64,000 nucleotides of DNA from assembly GCA_930367205.1 (NCBI GenBank), contig OV884009.1, forward strand, positions 99,655,189-99,719,188, written 5' to 3'. The notes under the pieces were generated by a model that saw nothing but the letters and a program-made list of their open reading frames with translations, did not search any database and was not told the origin of the DNA. Position numbers and translations under genes: made by a program. The DNA comes from Acanthosoma haemorrhoidale (Eukaryota; Arthropoda; Insecta; Hemiptera; Acanthosomatidae). Of this stretch, positions 12,274 to 22,652 are shown one piece after another (position 1 is the stretch's first letter; every line of letters begins with the position of its first letter).

Positions 12274-12396
12274 AAAGACCATCGGTTCGCCCCTAGAATT
12301 TATTCAACTTTTCCTCAAAACGAACATGGTATGTCAGACCCACACAAGGAAGTTAAACGGTTTATCGAAGCCGCCGACCTCCTCAAACTAAATTAA
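12274..12396 (+). CDS. Candidate terminal exon of an unknown host gene
   Basis: A pyrimidine-rich TTTTCGTCTCTTACAG (ending 12273) precedes 40 codons starting KDHRFAPRIYSTFPQ and ending with a TAA at 12394-12396. An AATAAA follows at 12423-12428, only 27 bases past the stop. Acceptor, open frame, stop and polyadenylation signal in this order are what a short last exon looks like. The codons look less AT-biased than the surroundings. The frame also stays open upstream to an ATG at 12187, but the acceptor explains the start better. I do not recognise the protein. No upstream exon was found in the preceding 3 kb. Chance remains possible for a frame this short. Confidence 0.4.
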   Translation, partial: KDHRFAPRIYSTFPQNEHGMSDPHKEVKRFIEAADLLKLN

Positions 12397-12422
12397 TTCA
12401 CCTTTTTTAAAAGCTTTTATTA

Positions 12423-12428
12423 AATAAA
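12423..12428 (+). promoter_or_regulatory. Polyadenylation signal AATAAA
   Basis: A canonical hexamer lies 27 bases after the stop of the exon candidate and is followed by a T-rich stretch. Confidence 0.4.
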
Positions 12429-12429
12429 A

Positions 12430-13684
12430 CTATTGTTTTAAACGCTCACATTACTTAAATGCTCACACATACTCAAGGGAGTTGATCTCACATGAGAAAA
12501 TTTAAAAACCTATCAAACCGTACCGATTTTTTCCACTTTTAATTTAATAGATGATCAGTAGAGCTGAGATTTGTATGTATTTACGTATTTTTCCAAGAGA
12601 AAAATATTTACTTTACCATTCGATTACTATACTTTCTAAAGTATTTTAAGTTGTAATGGGGTTGATTTTATTTTATATATATGACATATTTTTTTTTGAA
12701 ATATTTTACGTTATCCTCCATATTTTGTTAGATATTTCGTTGGGTGATATATGTACTTTTTTTCATTCACCTGGAGGATGAGAATTACGGAAAGATTATA
12801 ATTTGTGTTAGATTCTTGGAACAGGTGGCATTATTGATTTAGATAATTAGATTAAAAATTGTATATGTTGAAAGATGCCGTTTTGGAGAAATGATTAACT
12901 GTGTGACAGATTTTAATTAATTACATGCTGAATAAAAAGACGTTACCATTATAATGATGCAAATACACTAATATAATACTCACGAACCTTTCGTCAACAC
13001 ATTTCTCTCCATTTTGAAGTGAATAGCTCAAAACCTGACCGTGATTGCACGTTAGTTGTTATTAGATGTAAAATATATCGTTGTAGCCATGATCTAATTA
13101 CACGTAATACGACATCGGCTCGAAATTAAACTTGTTTAACAAAAACATTCACAAAACTAATAATTTGTAACTGGCCAGGACGTTGGCCGAGAGTACAAAG
13201 ATCATATCCCTGAACCTCTCCGTACCTGCAGCCCAGCAATTCCCGATACTACAAGTTGCTTCATAAATTAATTAAAGATTCTCCGTAATATTATTATTAG
13301 TTTATTAATGATTAATGACATCGCACTGGATCAACAATTATGAGACCCTGGACTTAGTGAAGACCACCCGCTAACCCTGTATTCGATTGACGGTAGAATT
13401 GTGACCCCGCGTCCCAGGAAGTACGACTATAGTCAAAAGGCTTTTTCCCCTATGGAGGGAGAAGATTACGCAGTTTTTGCGGTGTTAACATTGATGTTTA
13501 TCTCAAGAGATTCCTTCAAGAAAACTTACCAGCTTTCTCAATGTACTATGTGAGTATAAAAATGGATAAGCATCTCTATTTCTCTATTTATGTACCCATT
13601 GTAGTAACAAAATAGAAAATGTACGACACAGGTAGGTCTTACCGGAGTTTGCACTTGCTAACTTGTCACTTCTGACTGATTTAT
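12430..13684. other. AT-rich stretch without recognised genes
   Basis: I see no open frame with motifs, no repeat shared with other parts of the window and no splice-framed exon. Confidence 0.5.
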
Positions 13685-13690
13685 AAATGT

Positions 13691-13819
13691 GTCCTCCAGC
13701 CAGCTCTGATGTACGGTGCCCCACTATATACTTACATGACTGACAATACTGCTAAAAGTCTCCAGCAATTTCAGAATGGGATCATGAGAAATGTGGTGAG
13801 ACATGCATACCTCTCTTGA
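13691..13819 (+). pseudogene. Non-LTR reverse transcriptase thumb fragment
   Basis: About 42 codons read VLQPALMYGAPLYTYMTD, then a segment with KSLQQFQNG, and stop. The tract LRPALMYGAPLYTHLTD recurs at 43.85 kb. This arrangement matches the region after the catalytic palm in Jockey/I-type elements, where a LQ.FQN block follows Y.AP. It differs from the IELWGT form of the main Jockey family here, so a second subfamily is implied. Confidence 0.6.
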
Positions 13820-14049
13820 GAGGTTTCGGGCGTAAATTACGGCAAACGTCGTATTTTTAATAATAATACTTCATTCCATTCAGTCACAACATGCCATTGA
13901 TTGATCGCTATTATCTACTGTGCCATTGAAAAAATGGAAGAGTCAGATTTATATTGAAGATACAATTAAAAGGTGTGTTTGTTTGGGAAAAAAACCCAGG
14001 CTGGAAGAACATACCACTAATTTCAGAAGTGCATTGTTTCAAAAAATCT

Positions 14050-14170
14050 TTTATATATATTAAAAACTTTATTATGATTAAGTTACAATCTGCCTTATTA
14101 GGCGATAAGTAATTGTGATAAATGTTCTCATTCATAACATATTTACAATTTTCATTCACTCGCATTCCCA
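14050..14170 (-). mobile_element. Jockey-like 3' end (minus)
   Basis: The tail (AATCTGCCTTATTAGGCGATAAGTAATTG region on the plus strand) matches 2210-2300, 35.5 kb and, in reverse, 35.25, 60.72 and 62.34 kb. Only the last 120 bases or so of the element remain. Confidence 0.75.
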
Positions 14171-14399
14171 TTCATTCATACAGTATTCCCTATACAACTA
14201 TATAACTAACAATTCTAAAATCGTCAATGTTAACATAAGCGCACAAAAATTAAAAGTTATGATACCTAGGGGAAATGTCAAAATGATATATGTACAATTG
14301 AAGTAACTAACGGAACTGAAGGCAAAAACAATACATGAAATTGTTTTGTATTTTATCCAATACCAGGGATTATCATTCTTAATACTCATTATCAGTCAC

Positions 14400-15154
14400 T
14401 GAAGCCAAAATAAACCTAGCAGCGTTGTTCACTAGTGTCCACAAGAGAGCCCCAGTGCTTATGCTTGAACGCAAAGTAGTTTATTTAACATAAGTCTACA
14501 TAATGTAAAAACATCATATATCTTGTGAATATTAGATGATTATACAATATGATGATATGAAAGATGATAATATGTTCACAACCTCCAAGCTCTAACCAGT
14601 AATACTGAATTCCGTACATTTTAAGTTATTGTGTGTATAGTGAAAAAAATGAACAATGCTACGATATTCATTCGTAAATATCTCAGGCAAGGTCAGGGGA
14701 TCTTGCGCAGCATTATGAAAGAGCTCAGGCGAGAAGAGAACAATATGAGAAAGTAATATTAGACGCTACTGTAACTCGAGTAACGTTTCTATTCTCATAT
14801 TTTAACATGTACTGTCCATGAATTCCTAATAATAAACTAGTAACTCTTTGGGTATTCCATTCACATATGACGACTCGCTGCTGTGAAATAAAGAAAGACG
14901 GTGAAAAAAATATGCAGAAAATAAACAATTGAAAACGTTGCGTTACCAAGGCTTCAGATCGATGTATGCCCCTTTGAATACATTGATATGATGACATTCA
15001 ATAAATGAAACACTCCATTCACAGCTAGAATAATCAAGTATCGGGTGATACTAAAATTGTCAAAAACAAGAAGTGGAGCAAATTGAAAATTGATTTTTTG
15101 TAATTATAATAGACTAAATACGCTATAAATATTAATATAATTTTTATGGATCAG
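14400..15154. other. AT-rich stretch without recognised genes
   Basis: A 90-codon minus ORF (14997-14725) has no motif. I see nothing else before the target duplication of element C. Confidence 0.5.
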
Positions 15155-15159
15155 GACTT

Positions 15160-15318
15160 TGTTGTATTTGTACTGATAATAAATACATTTAAGACCAGAA
15201 ATTAGGCTTTTATTTATTATAAACTACAGACAGTAATGACAGAGTTGAAAATAAATTTGAACAATTGAACATATGATAAATTAAACATATGGAATATTAA
15301 GCATTCCATTTCATCACA
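15160..15318 (-). repeat. 3' LTR of element C
   Basis: 159 bp; sense ends TGTGATGAAA...ATACAACA. It contains a TTATAATAAATAAAA block that could serve as TATA box and polyadenylation signal. It is identical to the 5' LTR. Confidence 0.93.
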
Positions 15319-15330
15319 TTCTCCCCCTCT
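15319..15330 (-). promoter_or_regulatory. Polypurine tract of element C
   Basis: Sense AGAGGGGGAGAA abuts the 3' LTR start TGTGATG, the expected place for plus-strand DNA priming. Confidence 0.85.
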
Positions 15331-15340
15331 ATATTTTGAC

Positions 15341-15793
15341 CTAAAACTTGGTTACATAATCCTTCAGATAAGCAGGAGGCTTGAGAGTTCGTCTAGGTCT
15401 TGAGGTTTCAGTGTCAGGTGAAGGTAGGTCGATTTGAACTGTCCGATTGATATTTTGAGGACTGGAGTTATTCAGATCTAGGGTGAACGGTAGACCTGCT
15501 TCAGCTCGACCTGTTCCAGCTCCTTCAGGGCTAGGTCGAATTTGAGACATTTCTCTTCGTTCTTCAATAAGTGGAGGGGCTTCAGCTTTTAGCAATAGAT
15601 CCGTGTTCCCTCTAGGGGCAAGTTGTCGTAGAGAGACAGTTGATTCACTGCCATCTTTCCGCCTAATACATGCATATTGGGGGTTAGCTTCTAGAAGTTC
15701 TGCTTCTTCTGAGTACTGGCCCAGGTGTGGTAAACCAAGTAGGTAAAGCTTCTCCGTTTGAGGTTCGGCGAGAAAAACTAAAGAATCGTTCAT
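15341..15793 (-). pseudogene. C-terminal tail of element C polyprotein, out of frame with integrase
   Basis: The open frame carries the segment EEAELLEANPQYACIRR followed by STVSLRQLAP and a proline-rich end with RPRRTLKPPAYLKDYV. Such tails follow integrase in many Gypsy elements and contact chromatin or cofactors in some of them. The preceding integrase frame runs past PGPVL and stops at 15684, while the tail becomes readable in the next frame around 15.72 kb, so a small deletion or shift separates them. The Met at 15793 is probably not a true start. The final RxLKPPxYLKDYV pattern is common in retrotransposon C-termini. Confidence 0.7.
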
Positions 15794-16601
15794 GAGGAGT
15801 ACAATTCGTGGCAGTGCATAACAAAGACCTAATGGAGTGAAGAGCTTCCGGGAGAACTTCTTCCCAATCGCGAGTCTGGAGATTTTTCGTCTTGAGAGCT
15901 AGATTTATGGTTTTCCACAAGGTACCATTCAAACGCTCCACCTGTCCATTCCCTTGAGGATTATAGGGCGTTGAGTTGCTAGTGGCTATTCCGTTGGAAT
16001 GTAGGAATGATATTAATTCTCGCGAAATAAAGGAGGAACCTCTGTCCGAGTGCACATAAGCTGGAGTCCCAAAAAGCATAAAAAGATCTGTAAAACATTT
16101 TATAACAGTGCCAGAGGTTGTGTCTTTACAAGCGTAGGCGAATGGGAATCTAGAATATTCGTCTATGATGGTCAGAATGTAGTAATTCCTCGTCTTCGAG
16201 GGGATTGGACCCTTGAAGTCTACATTTATTCGTTCAAAAGGAATAGTTGCTTTGATGAGAGTACCTTGAGATTTGTGAAAACGGGGTTTGACTTCGGCAC
16301 AAACCGAACAAGTTGAGTTGACCCTTCTAACATCTTCAGCTGAAAATGGGAGATTCCTGCACCGCAGCCAGTGAACCATTCTGGTGATACCGGGATGGTT
16401 GAGAGATCGATGCAACTCCAACAGTCGATCATTGGAGATGGAGCTACAAACTCTAGATAGGGCATCAGCCTTCGTGTTTTCTCTTCCAGGGCGGTAGGTT
16501 ATATCGAATTGGAAAGGAGCCAATTCGAGTCGCCAACGTAGAATTTTATCATTTTTTATTTTTCTTGAGTGTTTTTGGTTGAATACGAAAGAGAGTGCTT
16601 G
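15684..16601 (-). pseudogene. RNase H end and integrase of element C
   Basis: The frame continues after the stop at 16602-16604 with the end of RNase H (YRPGRENTKADALSR) and then integrase. The zinc-binding HHCC domain shows LNHPG and CSVCAEVK. The catalytic core has D in NVDFKGP, D in HSDRGSSF and E in GQVERLNGT. The last two are separated by 35 residues, the D,D-35-E pattern needed to insert DNA ends. All catalytic residues are present. The first codons after the stop encode RNase H, so the domain is split by that stop. The 3' end loses frame near 15.71 kb. Confidence 0.88.
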
Positions 16602-17513
16602 TTAATCAGTTAGTAGTTGAAAATGTCTACCCAAAAGAAAAGATCTCCATTTCTTGAGAGATTCCACAATTGCAGCTACTTCCTTCTCAATCGCAGGGTG
16701 TGCACGTTCAGACTTAGTGAGTGTCCGTGAGAAGAACGCCACAGGCCGACCACCCTGACTCAAAGTTGCGGCCAAGGCGACGTCTGAAGCATCTGTCTCT
16801 ACTACCATCTGTTCATTGTCATTCATTGTGGTAACTGGAGCTTCAGCAATACTTAGTTTTAGGTTTTCAAAATCTTTAGTAGTTTGATGATCCAGAGGGA
16901 AGGTCTTAGAGTCGGTCAGTGATCTAATTTTATCAGAATAATGTGCAATCCATTTCGAGTAGTGAGCAAAGAGCCCTAGAGCACGCTTCAGTGATGCAGC
17001 GTTATGAGGAGGTGGCATTTCCAATAGGGGTTTGAGGCGCTCTGGATCCGGTCGGATATCGTTATGAGATACCAAGTGCCCAAGCAAATGTATGGAAGTC
17101 AGGTTGGATTTACTTTTTCTTTCGTTGATTTTGAGATTGTGTTTGTCAAGAGCTGCAAGGAGTCGAGAGAGATTCAGATCATGGTCATTTTTATCGTGCC
17201 CACATACAGTTATGTCATCCAAGTACGAAAACACTCCAATTAACTTCTCTTGTGTTATAACCTTGTCAATAACTCGCTGGAAACAGGCGACACCATTTGT
17301 CACCCCAAAAGGGATTCGGTTGAATTGGTAAAGTTTTCCCGCAGCCTCGAAAGCCGTAAAAGGTTTTTCTTCTTCCAAAATGGGTACCTGGTGGTATGCT
17401 GACTGAAGGTCAATCGTGCTGAATATTTTGTAGGCAGCAGCTTTCCTAACCAAATCATCGATGTTTGGGAGCGGATATGCGTCAAGAAACGTGAATTTAT
17501 TTATTGTCTGCGA
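16602..17513 (-). pseudogene. Reverse transcriptase and RNase H of element C
   Basis: Reverse transcriptase blocks in order: IFSTIDLQSAYHQVP, AFEAAGKLYQFNRIPFGV and the catalytic YLDD (17214-17225). The thumb and connection follow (SLKRALGLFAHYSKWI). RNase H begins at VVETDASDVALAA and includes SERAHPAIEKE. The enzyme copies element RNA into DNA and RNase H removes the RNA. The segment is in the same frame as gag-protease but is separated by a TAG (17514-17516), and it ends at a TAA (16602-16604) inside RNase H. Both stops fall in conserved blocks, so they are lesions and not programmed ends. Confidence 0.9.
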
Positions 17514-18920
17514 CTAGTCTATTACCATGCGTTTTCTGTGGTGTTCACTTTCAGTAACTAGTACCTGAGCCCTCCAAGGAGAGTTGCTTTCCTCAATCAC
17601 CCCCTCAGACAGAAGTTTGGACGTTTCATCGCGTATGAACATGAGGTCAGCCTCAGTGTATCGCCTGGACTTTGTGGCAATAGGCTTGCAGTCTGCTAAT
17701 AGATTACCAAATAAGCGAGGAGGTTCCACAGAGGCACCAGTAGAGGCACATATAGTGAGTGGGGGCTTTGATCCACCAAAAGAGATTGAAATGTCAGAAT
17801 ATTCCACGAGTATATCATGGCCAATCAATACTTCAGCACAAAGGCCTTTCATGACTGTTAATTTGCATGAAGGATACATATGTTCGTTTAGTTTGAGGTC
17901 GACCAGAACATGTCCTTCGATTGTAGAGGAAAGCGAAGTTGAGGCCATTGAAACCCTCCCCTCCCCCGGAAAAAGAGGAATCTTGTGTTTGAGAGTGAAA
18001 TTGTGGTCTATAAAGCTAGAAGAGCTTCCAGTGTCAATCAAGCAGCGAGCACGAGTGTCATTGATTTCTACTGGAATGATTGCTCGACTCAGCAGATTTA
18101 AATGTTCCTTGTTGACTGTCGCAATGACGGAAGCGGAAACTTTAGTGCTAGCACTTTTTCTACATACTTTAGCATAATGCCCCTTGATACCACATTTTCC
18201 ACATTCAGCGTCTCGTGCAGGACATTTAGGGCGGGGATGTTTATCAAAACCGCAAAAATAGCATTTATCACCCGATTTAAAGAACTTGGAGATGGCACAT
18301 AGAGTAGTGTCCGTTTTCTGTGCAGGAGCAGCTTCCTGAGACGAAATAGGGGTGCAGCTAGCGCTAGAGTAACTGCTTAAGGGTTGCATGTACCCCTCAG
18401 CCTGTTTTTGAGCTGCCTCCAACGAGAGGGCCTGGTTGATAGCGTCGTCCAAACCTAAGGTGTCATTTTCTAACAAACACTGACGAATCTGAGTGGACAG
18501 CAGGCCATTGATGAATGCGTCACGGATATATTGATTTTTGTGATCCATGGCACTTACAGCCTTAAAGTCGCAATCCTTGCTAAGGATTTTCAAGGTTTGA
18601 ATATATTGGTCGATTGACTCAGTAGGTAGTTGTTTCCGAACTGCTAAAATATGTTGAGCATAAACTTCGCTCTTTCTTTTGACAAATACGGAATTCAAAG
18701 AATCTACAACGTCAGCATAAGAATTACAGTCGCTGACTAGTTCATAAACGTCATAGGATAGGAAATTAGTGATTAACTTAAGCTTATCTTCATCATTAAG
18801 ATGTTCCGTTGTAGCATCGACGAAGTTTTGAAACGTCTTCAGCCAATGGGTCCACTCTTTAGCGGCAGTCGGAGAGTCGGGTTTTCCATCAAAGCGGCTT
18901 GGCTTGAGAAACTTGTCCAT
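17514..18920 (-). pseudogene. gag-protease of element C, up to the RT N-terminus
   Basis: The ATG at 18918-18920 lies 30 bases after the 5' LTR. The 468-codon frame has a capsid-like N-terminus (MDKFLKPSRFDGKPD...EWTHWLKTFQNF), then two tandem zinc knuckles, CX2CX4HX4C each (about residues 218-255). The aspartic protease has LIDTGSSSSFID (DTG at 18027-18035). The RT N-terminus SPWRAQVLV...MVID is cut by the TAG at 17514-17516. Gag and pol being one continuous frame means no frameshift signal is needed. By family rule the protease releases the capsid and enzymes. Gag and protease look intact; the stop lies in the first conserved RT block. Confidence 0.9.
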
Positions 18921-18950
18921 TGTGATTTGATTGTTAATAATAAATAAAAT

Positions 18951-19109
18951 TGTTGTATTTGTACTGATAATAAATACATTTAAGACCAGAAATTAGGCTT
19001 TTATTTATTATAAACTACAGACAGTAATGACAGAGTTGAAAATAAATTTGAACAATTGAACATATGATAAATTAAACATATGGAATATTAAGCATTCCAT
19101 TTCATCACA
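18951..19109 (-). repeat. 5' LTR of element C
   Basis: 159 bp, identical to the 3' LTR, flanked outside by GACTT. The bases after it (sense ATTTTATTTATTATTA) do not match any tRNA 3' end I know; see the finding on priming. Confidence 0.93.
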
Positions 19110-19114
19110 GACTT

Positions 19115-20400
19115 TTAATTCAATGCCCATTTAAAAGGTGTTATTTTAACTGTTAAAGTCACAATTTCATCATCGTAACAATTGTTTTAACTGTAGTCCA
19201 ATGAACTCTCAGCAAATATTATATCAAGACGTCGACACTATTATAATATTACTATGAGCGAGTGTCTATGTTATAAACAAATCCCACATAAGAAAAAATA
19301 AAAGTTAAGGAAATTTTACTCCACCATACTTGTGTATTAATGCATAAACTTGAATAGCATCGAGGTTGAGATAGTTTCATTTGAAAAGTAGCTGACCATG
19401 CCAGTCATGGTGTCAAAAGATCGGGTGACCAATGGTTTATTCCTTAAAACATCGCTCGCTCGTAATTCTTCTTCTTCTGTTCGTTACTTTTGTATTTTTA
19501 CCTATAACATCAATGGTTGATTGATGCATATAACATTTGATGCATTATATGGTTAGGCCAATTTAATTAAATAATTAGCAAACTGTTAGTTGGAAAGAAA
19601 GAGGGATAGTTAAGATATGTAACCAAATAAGACATATCTCTGAAAGTTATTTGTGGCTACTCCCGTGCATTGACTAGCCTTTCGTAGAAAGAAAAATGTA
19701 TATGAATTTTCAACAGTTTTTTAAAGAAAAATATCTTCCCCCTTCAGGTACTTTAGAAATCGATGAATGTATTCAGACAACCTTTAGACAACAGAGAAAA
19801 GAAAAAAAAAGAATCTTAAAGATGACAAAGGAACGCTTTGTCATGACAAATAATCGGTTCATTTTCCCTAAATGAAAAGAAACTAAATTAAAACTCGTTC
19901 GGGGGTGTTATAAAAATTATTACCTGTAAATACCCAAGAAAAAGATTTAAACACTCAGTAAGCAAAACCTCATAACCTGTAATATATAGGACATCGTCTA
20001 TAAATACTATACGGGTAGCCAAAACTGCATTATATATAGTAGAAATTAGTCTTGACATTTCGAGAAGGTTAGGCACTTGATGCCGGTAAATGCCAGTCCG
20101 GTAATTTGTTATTTCACAAGAAACCACCTCATTTTAACCATCTAATAATTTTAGACAACTATTTAAAAAAAAAAAACCTTTACAACCGTGAAAAACACGT
20201 GACACAGACCTTAGTTTTTTTCATTAGTTGGGGAGTCCAAGATTTCATTTATCCCCCGTGCTTTACATTATATCCCCTGCTTTTAAAGGTTTCATTATTT
20301 TTTTCAAACGAGTCTGCCAATCTGTTCTAGTGAGTGTCCTTGCTCGAGGTACCAGTACTGCGCCTGCGGTAAACTAAGATAACACCATATTCATGTCGCT
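19115..20400. other. AT-rich stretch, no firm gene
   Basis: A 79-codon minus ORF (20127-19888) contains RIVFIDDVLYITG, faintly like a reverse transcriptase palm, but it lacks supporting blocks on either side. Otherwise I see nothing. Confidence 0.4.
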
Positions 20401-20849
20401 TTGCAAATCAACTATTTTTGCTACTGTCCATAGGAAGTGTTTCGGATGTAGAACTGTTTCAACAGGCTATTTGCGTAATTTGTTCACGAAGGAGCTATCT
20501 GCAGGTGGGTGACTGTATTTGTTCAGTGTGGGTTGGACAGCTCATAGATAGGGCGGCCATACTGAGTGTCTGTGTACGTGGCTCTGCCAAGCCACTCATA
20601 AGGGCAGGGCAATAGGCAAAACCCTCGTAGCTTCCACGGTGGCCAAGTGCCTACTTGCATACAAGTCTCTGTATGCAAGTATATTTGCTGCGTTCAAGAC
20701 ATATATTATATATACATATATTTGATAATGAAAAGAAAGTGCGTTTCTATCAACAATTAACGGCGGAAAAAAATGAACGGTCAAGGTCTCTACGGCCAAC
20801 CTTAAATCCATCGCCAATTAAGCAAAAGCCACGACATTAAAATAGAAAT

Positions 20850-22030
20850 ATGCCCATAAATTTGACTGCAGCCAGCTTGATGGAAGAATTACCTTCACAA
20901 GCAAGTACATCTAAGGGAACAGTCGACGAGTCTCCGTTCATCACGCTCAACAGTATTGAGGTATTGAAAAATACTCAAGTGCAGACCCCTAAACATCCCA
21001 AGCCGCCGTCAATATTCGTCGGCAATATTAGACATTTTAAATTGCTATGCTCTTAATTTTCTAAAAGTGTAGTTACTGGCAAATTTTCATGTTTCAATCG
21101 GTCTCGAGACACTAACGTTTCTCCTGACACCCCTGATACGAATAGAGCTATCATCAAATATTTGGAAGAAACAAAGGCTGATTTCCATACGTATCAGCTA
21201 AAACAAAAGAGATAACTTCGGGTGGGGATAACAAACCTGCATCCTACCACACCAGATGACGAAATAGAAAATGAGCTTTCTGGTTTAGAATACAAGGTTT
21301 GCCAAATAACCAACGTGCTGCTTGAGGATAGGCAACAAGACAAAACGGCGTTACCATTATTCTTTGTTGGTCTTGAGCGAACACCTGGAATGGAGAAAAT
21401 CTACGAACTAAACCACCTTTATTATACAATAATACAGGTTAAAAAATCGTAACCCAAACGCGACATCGTCCAATGCCATAATTGTCAGGCAAATGGGCAC
21501 ACCGAAACCTACTATCACCACCCTCCCAGATGTGTAAAGTAAAGTAGAAAGCACAAGAGTGAATTGTGCAAGAAATAACTGAAATCGCCTGCAGTATGCT
21601 TTCTCTGCCAACAAGGCCATTTGAGCAACTATAAGGGCCGTGAGGGTTATAGCGAACTGAAGTCCAGGAACGAGCAACGTCGTCGTCCAGACAAAGCAAA
21701 GCCAGCCACAGGGAGGTCCAGAAGCGGCCCAGCCAGAAATTTCAGGCCTGCTGTCTTTTTCCCGATGCTGTTTGTAACAGAGAGCAGTCACAAGTACTGC
21801 CCACTCCTTGTCCGCAATTTCCCCAGCATTCCTTTCATCCCGACAACCAGTAAACCTGATCCAATCTTCAACCACAAATTTCGCATACCTCCAACTTCGA
21901 GTTCATCAAACATCACTAGCTTATTTACTTCATTCCTTACAGATTTTAGAACCCTACTTACTCCTCTCATTTCCCTTCTTACAAATCTTGTCTCCTACGT
22001 TATCCCCGTTAAACAAAATCCATATCTGGA
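20850..22030 (+). pseudogene. ORF1 of the 20.4 kb Jockey copy
   Basis: Starts MPINLTAASLMEELPSQAS. Further on, KYLEETKADFHTYQLK and RVGITNLHPTTPDDEIENEL match the domain that precedes zinc knuckles in Jockey ORF1 (known as PRE_C2HC). It is followed by a cysteine/histidine segment with QCHNCQANGHT. A basic and proline-rich tail leads to NLVSYVIPVKQNP. ORF1 proteins bind element RNA. Several in-frame stops and shifts (near 21057, 21214, 21450 and 21540) break it. The same order of blocks is seen at 54.2-55.3 kb. Confidence 0.72.
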
Positions 22031-22370
22031 TCATTCCGACTCCTTATCCGTTCTCCTTTGGAATGCGAATGGTGTTTGCTCCTACACTAACGAGCTGGCA
22101 GCACTACTCCGCGACAAGAACATCGACATATCAATCATTACTGAAACAAGACTTACGAGTAGACGACTATTTATAATTCGACAGTACCAGACTTATCGAA
22201 CTGATTACCCAAATGGAAGATATGGCAGGTACTGCTTGCATTGTCCATAACTCCATTTCCCATCACATAGTTTTTCCTTCGTTAGCACATGATTTCCTTC
22301 AGTCCACTGCAGTGTCAATCGGCACCTTAACTTTTCCCCTCTCCCTGGCATTGGTGTACTGCTTGGTGGA
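22030..22370 (+). pseudogene. AP-endonuclease N-terminus of Jockey ORF2
   Basis: The blocks LSVLLWNANGVCSYTNELAAL and then ISIITETRL match the first conserved blocks of the apurinic-like endonuclease that nicks target DNA. A stop and a shift follow soon. HNSISHHIVFPSLAHDFLQS and ALVYCL are further endonuclease pieces. Sequence then joins ORF2 C-terminal sequence without the catalytic polymerase. Confidence 0.7.
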
Positions 22371-22513
22371 CTTCGAAGGACATTCCATCCACTCAATAGA
22401 AAATAAATTACTAATCTACAAAGTTAAACAAGCCAATCTAGATGTACAGAATAGAGCTATGGGGTACAGATAAAAAGTCGAACGTATAGAGTGTATATAT
22501 TAAATCCTTTCAG

Positions 22514-22652
22514 GGACAGTCAATACACCATTAGTGGCCCAACCAGTGTGAATTCACTGGGTCTTCCAAAAGACCATGTTAGTTTGTTGGTGTCGCGTAT
22601 TATTGCTGAAGAAGAATCGACTTATGATCTTGTCCTGGACAGTAATGTGTAA
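22514..22652 (+). CDS. Candidate terminal exon of an unknown host gene
   Basis: After TTAAATCCTTTCAG (ending 22513) one frame (first full codon 22515) encodes 45 residues with DSQYTISGPTSVNSLG, then HVSLLVSRIIAEEE and STYDLVLDSNV, ending with TAA at 22650-22652. Two overlapping AATAAA signals follow at 22679-22688. The other two frames close at once. The composition looks protein-like, unlike the decayed Jockey sequence just upstream, and it has no match in the better-preserved Jockey copy at 60 kb. A Jockey insertion in the last intron of a host gene would explain the layout. However, AATCCTTTCA also occurs in Jockey sequence, so the acceptor may be borrowed or accidental. I do not recognise the protein. 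Confidence 0.4.

Larger units (their letters stand above)
15160..19109 (-). mobile_element. Ty3/Gypsy element C, complete, identical LTRs
   Basis: A 3,950-bp minus-strand LTR retrotransposon. The two LTRs (15160-15318 and 18951-19109) are both 159 bp and identical base for base when I align them. The 5-bp target duplication GACTT lies at 15155-15159 and 19110-19114. In sense order: 5' LTR, 30-base leader, one long gag-protease-RT-RNase H-integrase frame, a chromodomain-like or unknown tail, polypurine tract and 3' LTR. There is no env. All pol segments from 18920 to 15684 share one reading frame, interrupted by two stop codons. A third lesion shifts the frame near 15.71 kb. Identical LTRs imply a very recent insertion despite these lesions. 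Confidence 0.93.
20400..22500 (+). mobile_element. Jockey-like element with large internal deletion
   Basis: Plus-strand copy. The 5' leader (about 20400-20700) resembles those at 26.51 and 53.64 kb (AACAG...TTGTTCACGA.GGAG...TTCAGTGT). ORF1 remnants run from 20850 to about 22020 and the endonuclease start from about 22030 to 22370. The sequence then jumps directly to the ORF2 C-terminus (IENKLLIYKV...NRAMG) at about 22370-22475, so the whole reverse transcriptase is missing. The left boundary is approximate. Many stops are present. Confidence 0.78.

Noticed and set aside
19888..20127. Reverse-transcriptase-like FIDDVLYITG on the minus strand
   Set aside because: No neighbouring RT blocks and not shared with any element here; could be chance in AT-rich DNA.
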